A stretch of DNA of 64,000 nt, taken from positions 73,953 to 137,952 of the forward strand of contig JAJDUT010000057.1 in NCBI GenBank assembly GCA_022826515.1. Reading direction: 5' to 3'. Numbering within the stretch: position 1 is the first letter of the stretch; each line of letters starts with the position of its first letter. Below the pieces are notes generated by a model. The model worked only from the letters and a program-made list of their open reading frames with translations, searched no databases and was not told the DNA's origin. A program made the position numbers and the translations under genes. The stretch comes from Candidatus Latescibacterota bacterium. GTDB taxonomy: Bacteria; Latescibacterota; UBA2968; UBA8231. Shown here piece by piece: positions 24,608-33,505 of this stretch.

Positions 24608-26173
24608 TCACATACGCTCGACCGCGAAAGCCGCTAGGGTGCGGGTCTCCCGGCTGAACTCCACCCCAACGAGGTGAATCGGCTCGCCGCGACCGCGATA
24701 CTTGGCTGCGTAGTTCCGCTCCTGCAACTGCCGCAGCGCCGCCCCGGCCGACGCCTGTTCCACCACCTTGAACTCAAACAGATACACATTTCCATTGAAC
24801 TCCACCGCCATGTCCAAGCGACCGGCGTGGCTGCTGTCCTCCACCGTGATCGCCAGCCCTAACGACGCGAAGTAGGAATAGAACACGCTGGCGTAATAGC
24901 CCTCGTAGTTCGCAATCTCATTATTTGTGTGCCACTGATACGGAATGCTGGCAAAAAACGCCTTGAATAGCGTCTCCAAGCCGTCGAAGTCATTGACCAG
25001 CAGCAGGTCGTACAGCCGGGCGCTGTGCTCGGCCTGACGTGCGGGGTTGCCCGTCAGGTGGTTCAGCAGGCTCCTGTTCAGGCTCTGCTGCACCTCCCGA
25101 TTCGGGTAGCCCTGCCGGTAGTATAGCTCCCCGCCGCGCGGCTCGGCTTGGCGAATGGTCAGGTAGCCGGTCTGGAACAGCAGCGCCTCAGTCGCGATGT
25201 AATCCACGTCAAAAGTAGATAACAACTCATCGCTGCTGAGCATGTCGTCCAAGGCCAAGGAACTGACCCCGCGCTCCAACAACATTTCGAGCAGAAACGT
25301 CGGCGTACCCGTCTCAAACCCGTAGGCCCTGAACCGACGATTGAAGAACAGCAGCAACGCGTCAAAGGGGTTGTACACGGCTTCGTCGCCCAGCCAGTTG
25401 TAGCCGTTGTACCAATCGCGGATGGCGTCCCGGTCCAAGCCTGCCAGTTCCGGGGCGAACACTGCGTCCAGGTCCGTCTCGGTGTAGCCGCAGATGGCGG
25501 AGTAGTGCGGGTTTAAGGTGATGTCGATGAGATTGTTGAGGCCGGAGAACAGGCTGACCTTGGAGAACTTGCTTACCCCGGTGAGGAAGCTGAACGCGAT
25601 GTGTGCGTCGCTATCCTTAATGGCCGCGTACAAGCCGCGCAAATAGTCGCGGTTGGCGCGGGCGACTTCTGGCACCTCCAGTGCGTCTAAAATGGGCTTG
25701 TCGTACTCGTCGACTAGCACTGCCACCGGCTGACCGGTCCGTTGATGCAGTGTCCGCAGCAAATGCCGGAAGTAAGCCGGTGCGGTGTCGCAGCCGTCAA
25801 CTTTCTCTATGGTGCCCAATTGGGCCATCGCCTCCTTGTGCAGATTGCCCGGCTCCGTGAAGTTGCCGCTACCAAAGCTCAGCCGCAGCACCGGATGGCG
25901 CACCGACCAATCCCAGCGGTCGTGGATGGTCAGTCCCTGAAACAGCGGCTCGTTGCCCTCGAACAGCTCCTTGAGCGTATCGAGAAATAGGCTCTTGCCA
26001 AAGCGGCGAGGCCGCGACAGAAAGTAGTGGGTGCCCTCGTCAACCAACCGCGCTATGTAGGCGGTCTTATCGACGTAGTAGTAGTTCTCCGAGCGGATTT
26101 TGCGGAAGGTCTGAATGCCGATGGGAAGTTTGCGCTTGGCCGTCCGCGACGAATCGGGTTCCTTCTGTAGCAT
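24608..26173 (-). CDS. AAA-ATPase-like/PD-(D/E)XK nuclease family protein
   Basis: The 521-residue protein belongs to a widespread family joining an AAA-ATPase-like domain to a C-terminal PD-(D/E)XK domain (DUF1703 type). The start LPIGIQTFRKIRSENYYYVD is the family's mark. SRPRRFGKSLFLDTL serves as Walker A and VAVLVDEYDKPI as Walker B. The C-terminal GRLDMAVEFNGNVYLFEFKV gives the nuclease core Asp and Glu-x-Lys. Such proteins are often numerous in one genome and highly variable; their role is unknown, with mobility or defence proposed. It stands alone here, convergent with a possible gene remnant, and shows no frameshift. Confidence 0.88.
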   Translation of the reverse strand: MLQKEPDSSRTAKRKLPIGIQTFRKIRSENYYYVDKTAYIARLVDEGTHYFLSRPRRFGKSLFLDTLKELFEGNEPLFQGLTIHDRWDWSVRHPVLRLSFGSGNFTEPGNLHKEAMAQLGTIEKVDGCDTAPAYFRHLLRTLHQRTGQPVAVLVDEYDKPILDALEVPEVARANRDYLRGLYAAIKDSDAHIAFSFLTGVSKFSKVSLFSGLNNLIDITLNPHYSAICGYTETDLDAVFAPELAGLDRDAIRDWYNGYNWLGDEAVYNPFDALLLFFNRRFRAYGFETGTPTFLLEMLLERGVSSLALDDMLSSDELLSTFDVDYIATEALLFQTGYLTIRQAEPRGGELYYRQGYPNREVQQSLNRSLLNHLTGNPARQAEHSARLYDLLLVNDFDGLETLFKAFFASIPYQWHTNNEIANYEGYYASVFYSYFASLGLAITVEDSSHAGRLDMAVEFNGNVYLFEFKVVEQASAGAALRQLQERNYAAKYRGRGEPIHLVGVEFSRETRTLAAFAVERM

Positions 26174-26255
26174 GGGTCTTGCTCCACATCCCGGCCAACT
26201 GGAGTATAGGGCCTATGCCGACAAGATAGACTACAGGGACAACCCATGCAAAAAA

Positions 26256-26327
26256 GCCGTCTGAACCCATGGACGAGACCCTCAAGGCCAATTACTTGGC
26301 CCCGCGCCATCTGCGCCATCTGCGGAT
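26256..26327 (+). repeat. Dispersed intergenic element: GCCGTCTGAA plus reversed CGCAGATG repeat
   Basis: GCCGTCTGAA occurs at 26256-26265 and CGCCATCTGCGCCATCTGCG begins at 26305, the reverse-complement form of the repeat at 21396. The bases between include a CCAAGTAATTGG-like palindrome (CCAATTACTTGG). The element lies ahead of the YhdH-type gene and has no convincing coding content. Confidence 0.5.
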
Positions 26328-26418
26328 TAATTTGCGCATTTCAAACCGAGACAATACCATAACCCCCCGGCAGATCGTCTGTCCGCGTTCAGTTTCCTCT
26401 TTCAATCCTATAAAGACC

Positions 26419-27393
26419 ATGTTCAAAGCACTCATCTTACATGAGCACTCTACCCTTATCGAAGAACTCGACGAAAACCGCCTCCCCGCTGGCGACGTAG
26501 AAATCGCCGTTGCGTATTCCTCGCTCAACTACAAGGACGGGATGATCCTCAACGGCCTAGGCGGCTTGGTCAAAACCTATCCCCACGTCCCCGGCCTGGA
26601 CCTCGCCGGCACCGTCGTTCACAGCCAGAGCGACCTGTTCCAACCCGGCGACCAAGTCATATCCACTGGCTGGCGCGTCGGCGAAACCCACTGGGGTGGG
26701 TACGCGCAAAAGGCGCGGCTCAAAGCCGACTGGCTCGTGCGCCTACCCACCGATCTGACCCTGCGCAATGCCATGGGATTAGGTGCCGCTGGCCTGACCG
26801 CGGCCATCTCCTTAGAAGCCCTCGAAGCCCGCGGCCTCACGCCCAACAAAGGAGAAGTCCTCGTCACCGGTGCAGCCGGCGGCGTCGGCTCCTTATCTGT
26901 CCTACTACTCGCCGCGCTGGGCTACCAAGTCGCCGCATCCACTGGCCGCCCCGAACTCGAACCCTATCTAAAAGACCTCGGTGCCCAAACCATCATCCCG
27001 CGCCAAGACCTCGCCGAGCCATCCAACAAACCCTTGGAAAGTGCGCGCTGGGCCGCCTGTATCGACTCGGTCGGCGGCACCACTTTGGCCCGCGTCTTGG
27101 CCCAGATGAACTACGGAGCTTCCGTCGCCGCCGTGGGCTTAGCCGGTGGTGCCCAACTCACGACCACTGTAATCCCCTTCTTGCTGCGCAGCGTCAACAT
27201 CCTCGGCATCGACTCCGTCTTCTACCCAGCCGAGCGCCGCGCTGCCGCTTGGACGCGCCTAGCCACCGCACTCCCTTTGGAAAAATTAGATCGCATCTGC
27301 ACGGAGGTCGGCTTAGCCGACGTCCCCCGCCTCGGCAAGGACATCTTAGCAGGCAAAGTCCAAGGCCGCGTCATCGTCAATCCCAATCAGTAA
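26419..27393 (+). CDS. YhdH/AcuI-family NADPH-dependent acryloyl-CoA/quinone oxidoreductase
   Basis: This zinc-free medium-chain dehydrogenase of 324 residues has YSSLNYKDGMILNG and PHVPGLDLAGTV in the N-terminal catalytic part. LVTGAAGGVGSLSVLLLAAL is the nucleotide-binding motif, and SVGGTTLARVL is typical of the family. Relatives reduce acryloyl-CoA, for example in dimethylsulfoniopropionate breakdown, or quinones. I start at the ATG at 26419 (MFKALIL), since the earlier frame runs through the repeat element. The gene downstream begins 12 bases after its stop and is unrelated in fold, so co-expression does not reveal the substrate. Confidence 0.88.
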   Translation: MFKALILHEHSTLIEELDENRLPAGDVEIAVAYSSLNYKDGMILNGLGGLVKTYPHVPGLDLAGTVVHSQSDLFQPGDQVISTGWRVGETHWGGYAQKARLKADWLVRLPTDLTLRNAMGLGAAGLTAAISLEALEARGLTPNKGEVLVTGAAGGVGSLSVLLLAALGYQVAASTGRPELEPYLKDLGAQTIIPRQDLAEPSNKPLESARWAACIDSVGGTTLARVLAQMNYGASVAAVGLAGGAQLTTTVIPFLLRSVNILGIDSVFYPAERRAAAWTRLATALPLEKLDRICTEVGLADVPRLGKDILAGKVQGRVIVNPNQ

Positions 27394-27405
27394 GGAAAAC
27401 ACACT

Positions 27406-28386
27406 ATGCGCCGACTAACGCTTGTACTCCTCACCCTCGCCATCACCCAAGCTGGAGCCGACCCCAACATGCCCGGTACCGACCGCATCACCTACTTCGG
27501 CTACGAAGACTGCATCCTGCTCGAAAACGCCCACACCCGCGTCGTCCTCACCTCATCGGCCGGCCGCGTCCTCGAATACTCGCGCAAAGGCCCCAACGCC
27601 ATCTACCTCGACCCCGCGCAAGAAGGCGCGACCTTTGAAGACGGCGATCCTCGCTTCGGCCCCACCGGCGGCCGCCTCGACATCGGCCCCGAAATGATCA
27701 TCCCCGCCCACCCCGACCTCTGGCTCGGACAGTGGGAAAGCCAAATCACCGGCCCGCGCTCAGCGCGCCTGACCAGCAAAGAGGACGAGCCTACCGGCGT
27801 CCAACTCATCCGCGACTTCCAGCTCGCCGAGGACTCCACGCACTTGAGCGTCACCCAGACCATCAAAAACGTCTCTGACAGCGAAAAGCACTGGGGCCAC
27901 TGGAGCCGCACCTTTGGCACCGGCGGCGGCATCGTGCTCATTCCCCTGACGCCGAGCCGCTTCCCGGATTCCTATGTCATGTACGGCCCCGGCCCAGTCA
28001 TCAACTACCGCCCCGAAGACCCCAATATCCGCATCCGCGACAACTTCCTCGAAGTCCTCTCCACGCCACTCAGACCTAAGCTCGGCATGGACTCACAAGC
28101 CGGGTGGTTTGCCTATCTCGACCGCAACGACCTACTGTGGGTCAAGCGCTATCCAGTGTACCCCGATCGGCCCTACGGCGAACTAGCCGGGCTGACCATC
28201 TCAATATGGTATTACGAGGATCTGATGTGCGAGTTGGAGCCGATCGGCCCGTACGAGGACATACCTCCCGGTGGCGAGGCGTCCTTCACCGAAGACTGGT
28301 GGCTCCTGCCCTACACCTATCCTCAAGATGGCAGCGACCTCGACCTCGAAGCTATCAGCGCCTTGGTGGAACGAGAGGCGCGCTGA
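27406..28386 (+). CDS. Exported hypothetical protein, mutarotase-like (DUF4380-like) fold suspected
   Basis: The protein of 326 residues starts with a signal peptide (MRRLTLVLLTLAITQAGAD). Segments such as NAHTRVVLTSSAGRVLEYS, GWFAYLDRNDLLWVKRYPV and SIWYYEDLMCELEPIGP resemble galactose-mutarotase-like beta-sandwich proteins, including DUF4380 members. No catalytic residues can be named with certainty. It follows the YhdH-type gene by 12 bases and is closed by a strong terminator. It probably acts on or binds a carbohydrate outside the cytoplasm. The family placement is an inference from short segments. Confidence 0.6.
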   Translation: MRRLTLVLLTLAITQAGADPNMPGTDRITYFGYEDCILLENAHTRVVLTSSAGRVLEYSRKGPNAIYLDPAQEGATFEDGDPRFGPTGGRLDIGPEMIIPAHPDLWLGQWESQITGPRSARLTSKEDEPTGVQLIRDFQLAEDSTHLSVTQTIKNVSDSEKHWGHWSRTFGTGGGIVLIPLTPSRFPDSYVMYGPGPVINYRPEDPNIRIRDNFLEVLSTPLRPKLGMDSQAGWFAYLDRNDLLWVKRYPVYPDRPYGELAGLTISIWYYEDLMCELEPIGPYEDIPPGGEASFTEDWWLLPYTYPQDGSDLDLEAISALVEREAR

Positions 28387-28394
28387 AAATAAAA

Positions 28395-28432
28395 AACCGC
28401 CGCTAACTTATGGCGTTAGCGGCGGTTGATTT
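28395..28432. terminator. Bidirectional intrinsic terminator
   Basis: AACCGCCGCTAAC (28395-28407) and GTTAGCGGCGGTT (28415-28427) form a perfect 13-bp stem around a seven-base loop, with A-rich sequence on the left and GATTTTC on the right. It separates two convergent genes and can serve both. Confidence 0.9.
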
Positions 28433-28472
28433 TCTGCCTGAAGTTGGCCGTCTCATCGGCCCACGTTTTCCC

Positions 28473-30317
28473 TCACGGTAGCTTCGTCATCTTCTTAGCT
28501 TCTACGCGCCCATCCACCTCGACCCGATAGAGATACACGCCGGCAGCCACATCCCTAGCCACCTCGTCGCGACCGTCCCACACAAACCGATGCGTACCTG
28601 CCGGTAGTGCCCCCTGCCACACCTGCCGCACCCGACGACCCAACACGTCGTACACCGTCAGCGACACTCCCGCCGCGTCCGTCGCCAAATCGAGGGGAAT
28701 CACCACCGCCGGATTAAACGGATTGGGATAGCTGTCGCCCAGCCGATACTGCGCTGGCACAGCACCCGCCGCCGTCAGCACCGCCGTCGGCTGCCCTCCT
28801 CCCGAATTCTTGAGCACATGCACGCCGCCCAAGGCCGGATCCAACACCACCAAGTCCAAGTCGCCATCGTCATCGACATCGCCGGGTAACACCCCGGTCC
28901 CATCGCCAGCCAAGCGATGCGTCTCCTCTTCTTGGGTCGGATTCAAGCCTCCACCCCACTCGACAAACACTCCAAAGCCCGATGCCCGATTGCCGCCGAC
29001 AAACACCCAATCATCCACCCCATCGGCGTTCAAATCGCGCACCACCACCCACGTGCGCAGAAACAAATGCTCATCATACAGCACCTCCAGCACCTCTTCG
29101 GATAGCCTCCCTTCTGCGGACAGCCTTTTTACAACGAGTCCCATATTTCCTTCAAAAGAATTGCGTTGAAGCTCCACGGGTATCTCCTGCTGCCCATCGC
29201 CATCAAAATCCCCTCTCATAGAATCAAACCTGCTGTAGTACAAATCCCATAGCGCCTCGTGGTCGTCCGAGCTTATGGTGAGGACCTCTTGCTGGAGATC
29301 CGCTCCGATAGACCAAACCTCTATCTCGCCGCCGTTCCACTTAAAAATCGCAAGCTCGTCGCGGCCATCGCCATCCACATCGTGGGCGAGTACATTCAAA
29401 AATCCTCCCACGTCTTGGGTATATCCGATGCGCGCGCTTTCAAAGGACCCGCTGCCATCATTGAGGGCCATGACCCAGCCATGGGCGGGCCTCCAGCCGG
29501 AAGGAGGATCACCCGCATAAGGGGCAAACCGAGTAGAAAAAAGATCTAAGTCGCCATCGCCATCTAAGTCGGTCAAGACGCCGCTCCCCAATCGATGCCC
29601 TAAACCCGGTGTAATCGGATAAAAGACCGGTGGAGCAAAAAGACCGGGATCATCAAAGTGAAAATACTCTACATGCGGCCGGGCTAATTCGCCCTGCGAG
29701 CGCTCTTCAGGGCCGGTCAACTCGATCCAGTCGATCTCAAAATTCCCGACCACCTCATCCACCGACCGAGGCTCCTCCACTTCGTTCTGATCCAATCTAA
29801 AATGCAGCCGAATATCCCGTAACAGCCCGTCCCACACGATCTCATCTTGGCCGGCGAGGGCAAACTCTACTTCCTGCCACTCGGTCGTGTAAGCTAAGTC
29901 TATGGAGGGGATCGAAAATCGGTTTTCTGGTGGCCCTTCAGGATCGCGTCCCGGTACCTCGAGGTTGTGCTCATTGGTCCAAGCAAGCCACACGCGCCCT
30001 ACCGTAGGGCGATCGTGCCGGGTGCGGAACCGGACCCGCACTCGGTCGAACAGGTGCGAATCGTAGCCGATGAAATAAGAAATCAAGGCCACATTCGGCG
30101 CAGGATCCCTCTTCCCGACCACCGAGGGCGAGACATCGACCCTCCACACGCCGTCTTCGACTTCCCCTGGGAACAGATAAAATTCGTTTGGCCCACCCCA
30201 TTCAAGCGCTCTTTTAGCAGACCACCCTTGCGCTGTCCCGTCGTCGAAATCCCACTTGACCGCCTCGGCGAGGCTGCTCCATAGCACTGCGCATGTAAAA
30301 ACGACGATCTTCAACAT
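28473..30317 (-). CDS. Exported FG-GAP/VCBS-type protein with FlgD-like C-terminal sorting domain
   Basis: This protein of 614 residues has a signal peptide (MLKIVVFTCAVLWSSLAEA). Residues about 25-200 look like a carbohydrate-binding jelly roll (KWDFDDGTAQGW, ALISYFIG). Then come several calcium-binding FG-GAP-type blades (LTDLDGDGDLDLFS, AHDVDGDGRDELAIF, GDVDDDGDLDLVV), as in beta-propeller surface proteins. The last 90 residues (YPNPFNPAVVIPLDL; VYDVLGRRVRQVW; GVYLYRVEVDG; KKMTKLP) are a classic FlgD-like/T9SS-type C-terminal domain. It is likely displayed on or released from the cell surface. The start has a GGAGG site. The left neighbour is a terminator; the gene stands alone. Confidence 0.85.
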   Translation of the reverse strand: MLKIVVFTCAVLWSSLAEAVKWDFDDGTAQGWSAKRALEWGGPNEFYLFPGEVEDGVWRVDVSPSVVGKRDPAPNVALISYFIGYDSHLFDRVRVRFRTRHDRPTVGRVWLAWTNEHNLEVPGRDPEGPPENRFSIPSIDLAYTTEWQEVEFALAGQDEIVWDGLLRDIRLHFRLDQNEVEEPRSVDEVVGNFEIDWIELTGPEERSQGELARPHVEYFHFDDPGLFAPPVFYPITPGLGHRLGSGVLTDLDGDGDLDLFSTRFAPYAGDPPSGWRPAHGWVMALNDGSGSFESARIGYTQDVGGFLNVLAHDVDGDGRDELAIFKWNGGEIEVWSIGADLQQEVLTISSDDHEALWDLYYSRFDSMRGDFDGDGQQEIPVELQRNSFEGNMGLVVKRLSAEGRLSEEVLEVLYDEHLFLRTWVVVRDLNADGVDDWVFVGGNRASGFGVFVEWGGGLNPTQEEETHRLAGDGTGVLPGDVDDDGDLDLVVLDPALGGVHVLKNSGGGQPTAVLTAAGAVPAQYRLGDSYPNPFNPAVVIPLDLATDAAGVSLTVYDVLGRRVRQVWQGALPAGTHRFVWDGRDEVARDVAAGVYLYRVEVDGRVEAKKMTKLP

Positions 30318-30494
30318 GACGGCACCTCCATAGGTAAAAGGGGAAGTGAAAGGAGCCTTTTATATCCATCTTCAACACGCACTTAAAAGATATCTTGGTC
30401 GGCCCACGCAACCCACTCCTAAGATACAACCGCCGACGCCCTAAATCTAAATCCTAGACTAGGGTTGCCTCAAGTTGAATTTCACTAGGCAAAT

Positions 30495-31439
30495 ATGCTT
30501 CTTTACCTACCCATGCCGTCTATTGCTTCTTCATCCTCGCCCCTCTTCCCTCGGTTCGCCGAGAACCGCATCGCCCTCGCCGACCAAGTCGAAATGGCGT
30601 ATATCGACAATGGCAAGGGGGATCATCCCCCCTTAGTACTCCTACACGGCATCTTTGACAACAAGGCCACTTGGTTCCGCTTGACCGCCCGCCTGCCCGG
30701 CCACCGCATCCTCGCCCCCGACTTGATCGGCCACGGGCACAGCAGCAAGCCGACCTTTGCCTCCCGCCCAGCGCACGAGCGCTACTCGCCGGATATGCAG
30801 GTTAGCTACCTCGCAGCCTTTATCACCGCGTTGGACTTAGACGACGTGATTCTCGTGGGCAACTCACTCGGTGGCGGCTTAGCCCTGCGCTTGTACCTCG
30901 ACTTTCCCGCGCTCGCAGCTAAGGTGCGCGGGCTAGTGCTTATCGACGCAGCCGGCTACCCGCACAAACTTCCCGTCCACGTGCGCACCCTCGGCAGCCA
31001 TTTAGGCAAGCTGCTGGCCCATGCCCCGCTCCACACCCTAGCGCGAACCTGCGGCCTGTTGCGCTTGGCTACTTGGCGCACCTTCCGGCGCTGCTTCCAC
31101 GACCGCAGCAAAATCCCCCCCGAACTCACCACCGTCGCCCACGCCGCGCTCGAAACACCCAACGCCGCGTACGCCTACCACTACTCAGCGCGGAACCTCG
31201 TACCACCCGACGTAGCAACGTTCCATCAGCGCTTTGGCGACATCACCTGCCCGACCTTGGTTTTGTGGGGGCAACAAGACCGCGTCTTACCCGTGCGCTC
31301 GGCCCAGCGCTTCGCCGCCGACCTGCCCTGCGCCGACCTACACATCTTCCCCAACTGCGGCCACGCGCCCCACCTCGAATACCCCGATGAGACGGCCGAC
31401 TATATCGAGCGGTGGATAAAAGAGCGCGATATGGCCTAA
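30495..31439 (+). CDS. Alpha/beta-fold hydrolase
   Basis: A 314-residue enzyme of the classic alpha/beta-hydrolase fold. PPLVLLHGIFDNKATWF supplies the oxyanion hole, VGNSLGGGLAL the nucleophile Ser, LWGQQDRVLP the Asp and NCGHAPHLEYP the catalytic His, so the triad is complete. There is no export signal, so it should act in the cytoplasm. A second in-frame ATG at 30513 (MPSIASS) could be the true start. The substrate, an ester or epoxide for example, cannot be told. Confidence 0.85.
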   Translation: MLLYLPMPSIASSSSPLFPRFAENRIALADQVEMAYIDNGKGDHPPLVLLHGIFDNKATWFRLTARLPGHRILAPDLIGHGHSSKPTFASRPAHERYSPDMQVSYLAAFITALDLDDVILVGNSLGGGLALRLYLDFPALAAKVRGLVLIDAAGYPHKLPVHVRTLGSHLGKLLAHAPLHTLARTCGLLRLATWRTFRRCFHDRSKIPPELTTVAHAALETPNAAYAYHYSARNLVPPDVATFHQRFGDITCPTLVLWGQQDRVLPVRSAQRFAADLPCADLHIFPNCGHAPHLEYPDETADYIERWIKERDMA

Positions 31440-31544
31440 ATGTTTATCTTGAAATAAAATTTTGCCCCTCCCCGTAAATATGCCGGCAACTATTATCCAG
31501 TACCGGCGTCTAAGCAGCAGAAAACCTTTTACAAGGAGCGCAAA

Positions 31545-31754
31545 ATGCCACTTTATCGCCACGCAGACGCCTCGGGAGGACCAGACGACATCCTCGTCAT
31601 TGAGGATCGGGGAATGCTCGGGCAGGACCAGCCTGATTTCGAGTTTATCGACTCGCGGACCATCAAGGCCCATCCCCTCATCATTGAAGCCCTAATCGCC
31701 GACTCCGAGCGTTTGTGGACTCTTGAAGAAATACTCGCCGACCTAGAGCAGTGA
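31545..31754 (+). CDS. Small hypothetical protein
   Basis: The 69-residue acidic protein begins MPLYRHADASGGPDDILVIE and ends WTLEEILADLEQ. The ATG has a strong ribosome site (AAGGAG, six bases away), so it is very likely translated. I do not recognise its family; the C-terminal helix is amphipathic. It lies between a hydrolase and a zinc-ribbon gene on the same strand. Confidence 0.6.
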   Translation: MPLYRHADASGGPDDILVIEDRGMLGQDQPDFEFIDSRTIKAHPLIIEALIADSERLWTLEEILADLEQ

Positions 31755-31849
31755 AGCAGTGCTCGGCACTAAGCAACGCAAAAACACCTGTTAGACACAT
31801 CCCCCCGCCTTCGCTCCATCCATCCCCGTCAGCCAACGTCTGAGGCCCT

Positions 31850-32065
31850 ATGAGTTCACCTGAGTTGCGCTTTGAGTGCCCCAAATGCCGTCACACCGCC
31901 TACGAGACCGGCGAAATCCGCGCCTCCGGCGGTTTTTGGTCCAAGATATTCGACGTGCAAAACCGCAAGCTGACAACCGTAACTTGTCAGCAGTGCCGCT
32001 ACACTGAATTCTACGCCGCCGACAGCTCGCGTCTCGGCCACATCTTCGACCTCTTCACCGGCTAG
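31850..32065 (+). CDS. Small zinc-ribbon protein (DUF2082-like)
   Basis: The 71-residue protein has two Cys pairs, FECPKCRH and VTCQQCRYTEFY, separated by a 32-residue beta-rich stretch with a GFWSKIFDVQNRK segment. This is the layout of the zinc-ribbon family sometimes called DUF2082 or predicted nucleic-acid-binding zinc ribbon. The role is unknown. It is convergent with the sulfatase-like gene, ten bases away. Confidence 0.75.
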   Translation: MSSPELRFECPKCRHTAYETGEIRASGGFWSKIFDVQNRKLTTVTCQQCRYTEFYAADSSRLGHIFDLFTG

Positions 32066-32074
32066 CGGCCGCGG

Positions 32075-33466
32075 TCAATTGTAATCCGGTCCGCCGACCG
32101 GCCCCAGCAATGCGCGATTTTCCTCGGGCGTCTCCACCGCGTCGAGAAAGTCTGCCAAGGCTTGCTGCATCCGCCGAGTTTCCCCTGGCTGTGCGTCAAT
32201 CACATTCGTCTGCTGCTGAGAGTCAGTCTGCATGTCGTACAGCTCGGGTGCGCCGCCGTGCTCGCCATACGCCAAGTAGGTCCAACGCTCGTCGGTCACG
32301 GTCGGTCCGCCATTGCGGATAAAGGTCGAGCTGAAGGCGTACTGCCGCGGCCACGCTGCCGACCCGCTCAGCAGCGGCACCAGCGAGTGTCCGTGCATTG
32401 CTAGGTCGCTCTTTTCCACGCCAGTCAAAGCCATCAGCGTCGGCAGCAAATCCACCGATTGCGTCAATGCGCTCACCCGCTGTCCGCCCGCGATCTCAGG
32501 GGCGGCGATCAGCAGCGGGATGTGGCTGATCTCTTCGTATAGCGGCCAGACGCGGTCGTCCTCGGGGTGGATATTGGATTTGCCCGTGCGGTTGTGCTCG
32601 CCGACGAACATGCCGTGATCCGAGGTAAAGACCACCACGCTGTCGTCGAACAGCCCAAGCTCTTCAATTTTGTCCAACACGTAGCCAATCCACTTGTTGA
32701 CCAAGTAAATCTCGGCCGCGTAGTGCGCTTGTAGATTGGCCAGTTCCTCTTTGGTATAAGCGGTCGCCGGGCCGTAGTTCGGGTGGATCATCGGCGGGCC
32801 GTCGTACCCCGACGAGTCATAGCGACCCACGAGATGTTCCGGCGGATCCCACGGCTCGTGCGCGTCAAAGAAATCCACCCACAGCAAGAACGGCTCGCCG
32901 CCGCGATTTTCCTCCAGCCAACGGCTCGCTGTCTGCGCCGTGCGCACGCAGAAGCGGTCTTCCTCCCACGCCCAGTCGCGGTTGGTCCAAGCGTGCAGAG
33001 TCGCCAAATTGCCAAAGCGCGACTGAGCCAGATGCGGATCGACGCGCGTCTTCGCCCCATCCACCTCCATGCGCGGCGGCAGGTTGCCCTTCAACAGCGG
33101 CTTGTCTCCCTCTTGCCCCCGAATCCAATACGCCCCGTCAAACCCCCGGTCAAAATGGTGGACGCCCTTCATCAGATGCGGCGTGTCGCAGATAAGCTGA
33201 CTCTGGTAGCCAGCCGCGCCGAAAATCGTGCTCAGCACCGGGACACCTGCGTCGAGCGGCTTCCAGCTATGGAAGGGAAAGCTGTAGCGGCCAGTAAAGA
33301 GGTCGGTGCGATTGGGGATGGTCGGAAAGCTCGACAAATAGTGCCGGTCGAAACACACCGCCCGCTCGGCAAAGCGGTCGAGCGCGGCCGTGCCGATCCA
33401 CGCATTGCCGTTGCACCCCAGATAGTCGTAGCGAAAGGTGTCGCTGACCAAGACGATGATGTTCAT
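32075..33466 (-). CDS. Sulfatase-like hydrolase of the alkaline-phosphatase superfamily, Thr at nucleophile site
   Basis: The 463-residue protein has the fold's metal residues: VLVSDTFRYDYLG with Asp9, and SDHGMFVGEHN in the middle. At the site where sulfatases carry Cys or Ser for conversion to formylglycine (CxPSR), it reads SSFPTIPNRTDLFTG, so Thr49 stands in place. Threonine is the nucleophile in nucleotide pyrophosphatases and some phosphodiesterases of the superfamily. The enzyme may therefore cleave phosphate or phosphonate esters, or use an unmodified Thr on sulfate. No signal peptide is seen. It follows no clear operon. Confidence 0.85.
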   Translation of the reverse strand: MNIIVLVSDTFRYDYLGCNGNAWIGTAALDRFAERAVCFDRHYLSSFPTIPNRTDLFTGRYSFPFHSWKPLDAGVPVLSTIFGAAGYQSQLICDTPHLMKGVHHFDRGFDGAYWIRGQEGDKPLLKGNLPPRMEVDGAKTRVDPHLAQSRFGNLATLHAWTNRDWAWEEDRFCVRTAQTASRWLEENRGGEPFLLWVDFFDAHEPWDPPEHLVGRYDSSGYDGPPMIHPNYGPATAYTKEELANLQAHYAAEIYLVNKWIGYVLDKIEELGLFDDSVVVFTSDHGMFVGEHNRTGKSNIHPEDDRVWPLYEEISHIPLLIAAPEIAGGQRVSALTQSVDLLPTLMALTGVEKSDLAMHGHSLVPLLSGSAAWPRQYAFSSTFIRNGGPTVTDERWTYLAYGEHGGAPELYDMQTDSQQQTNVIDAQPGETRRMQQALADFLDAVETPEENRALLGPVGGPDYN

Positions 33467-33505
33467 AGAAAATCTGCTCCTTGTGTTTAAATCCGACGTG
33501 GCGCT

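Noticed and set aside
21364..26265. GCCGTCTGAA as DNA-uptake sequences
   Set aside because: Only two copies occur, both near the dispersed repeat; uptake sequences are far more frequent in genomes that use them.
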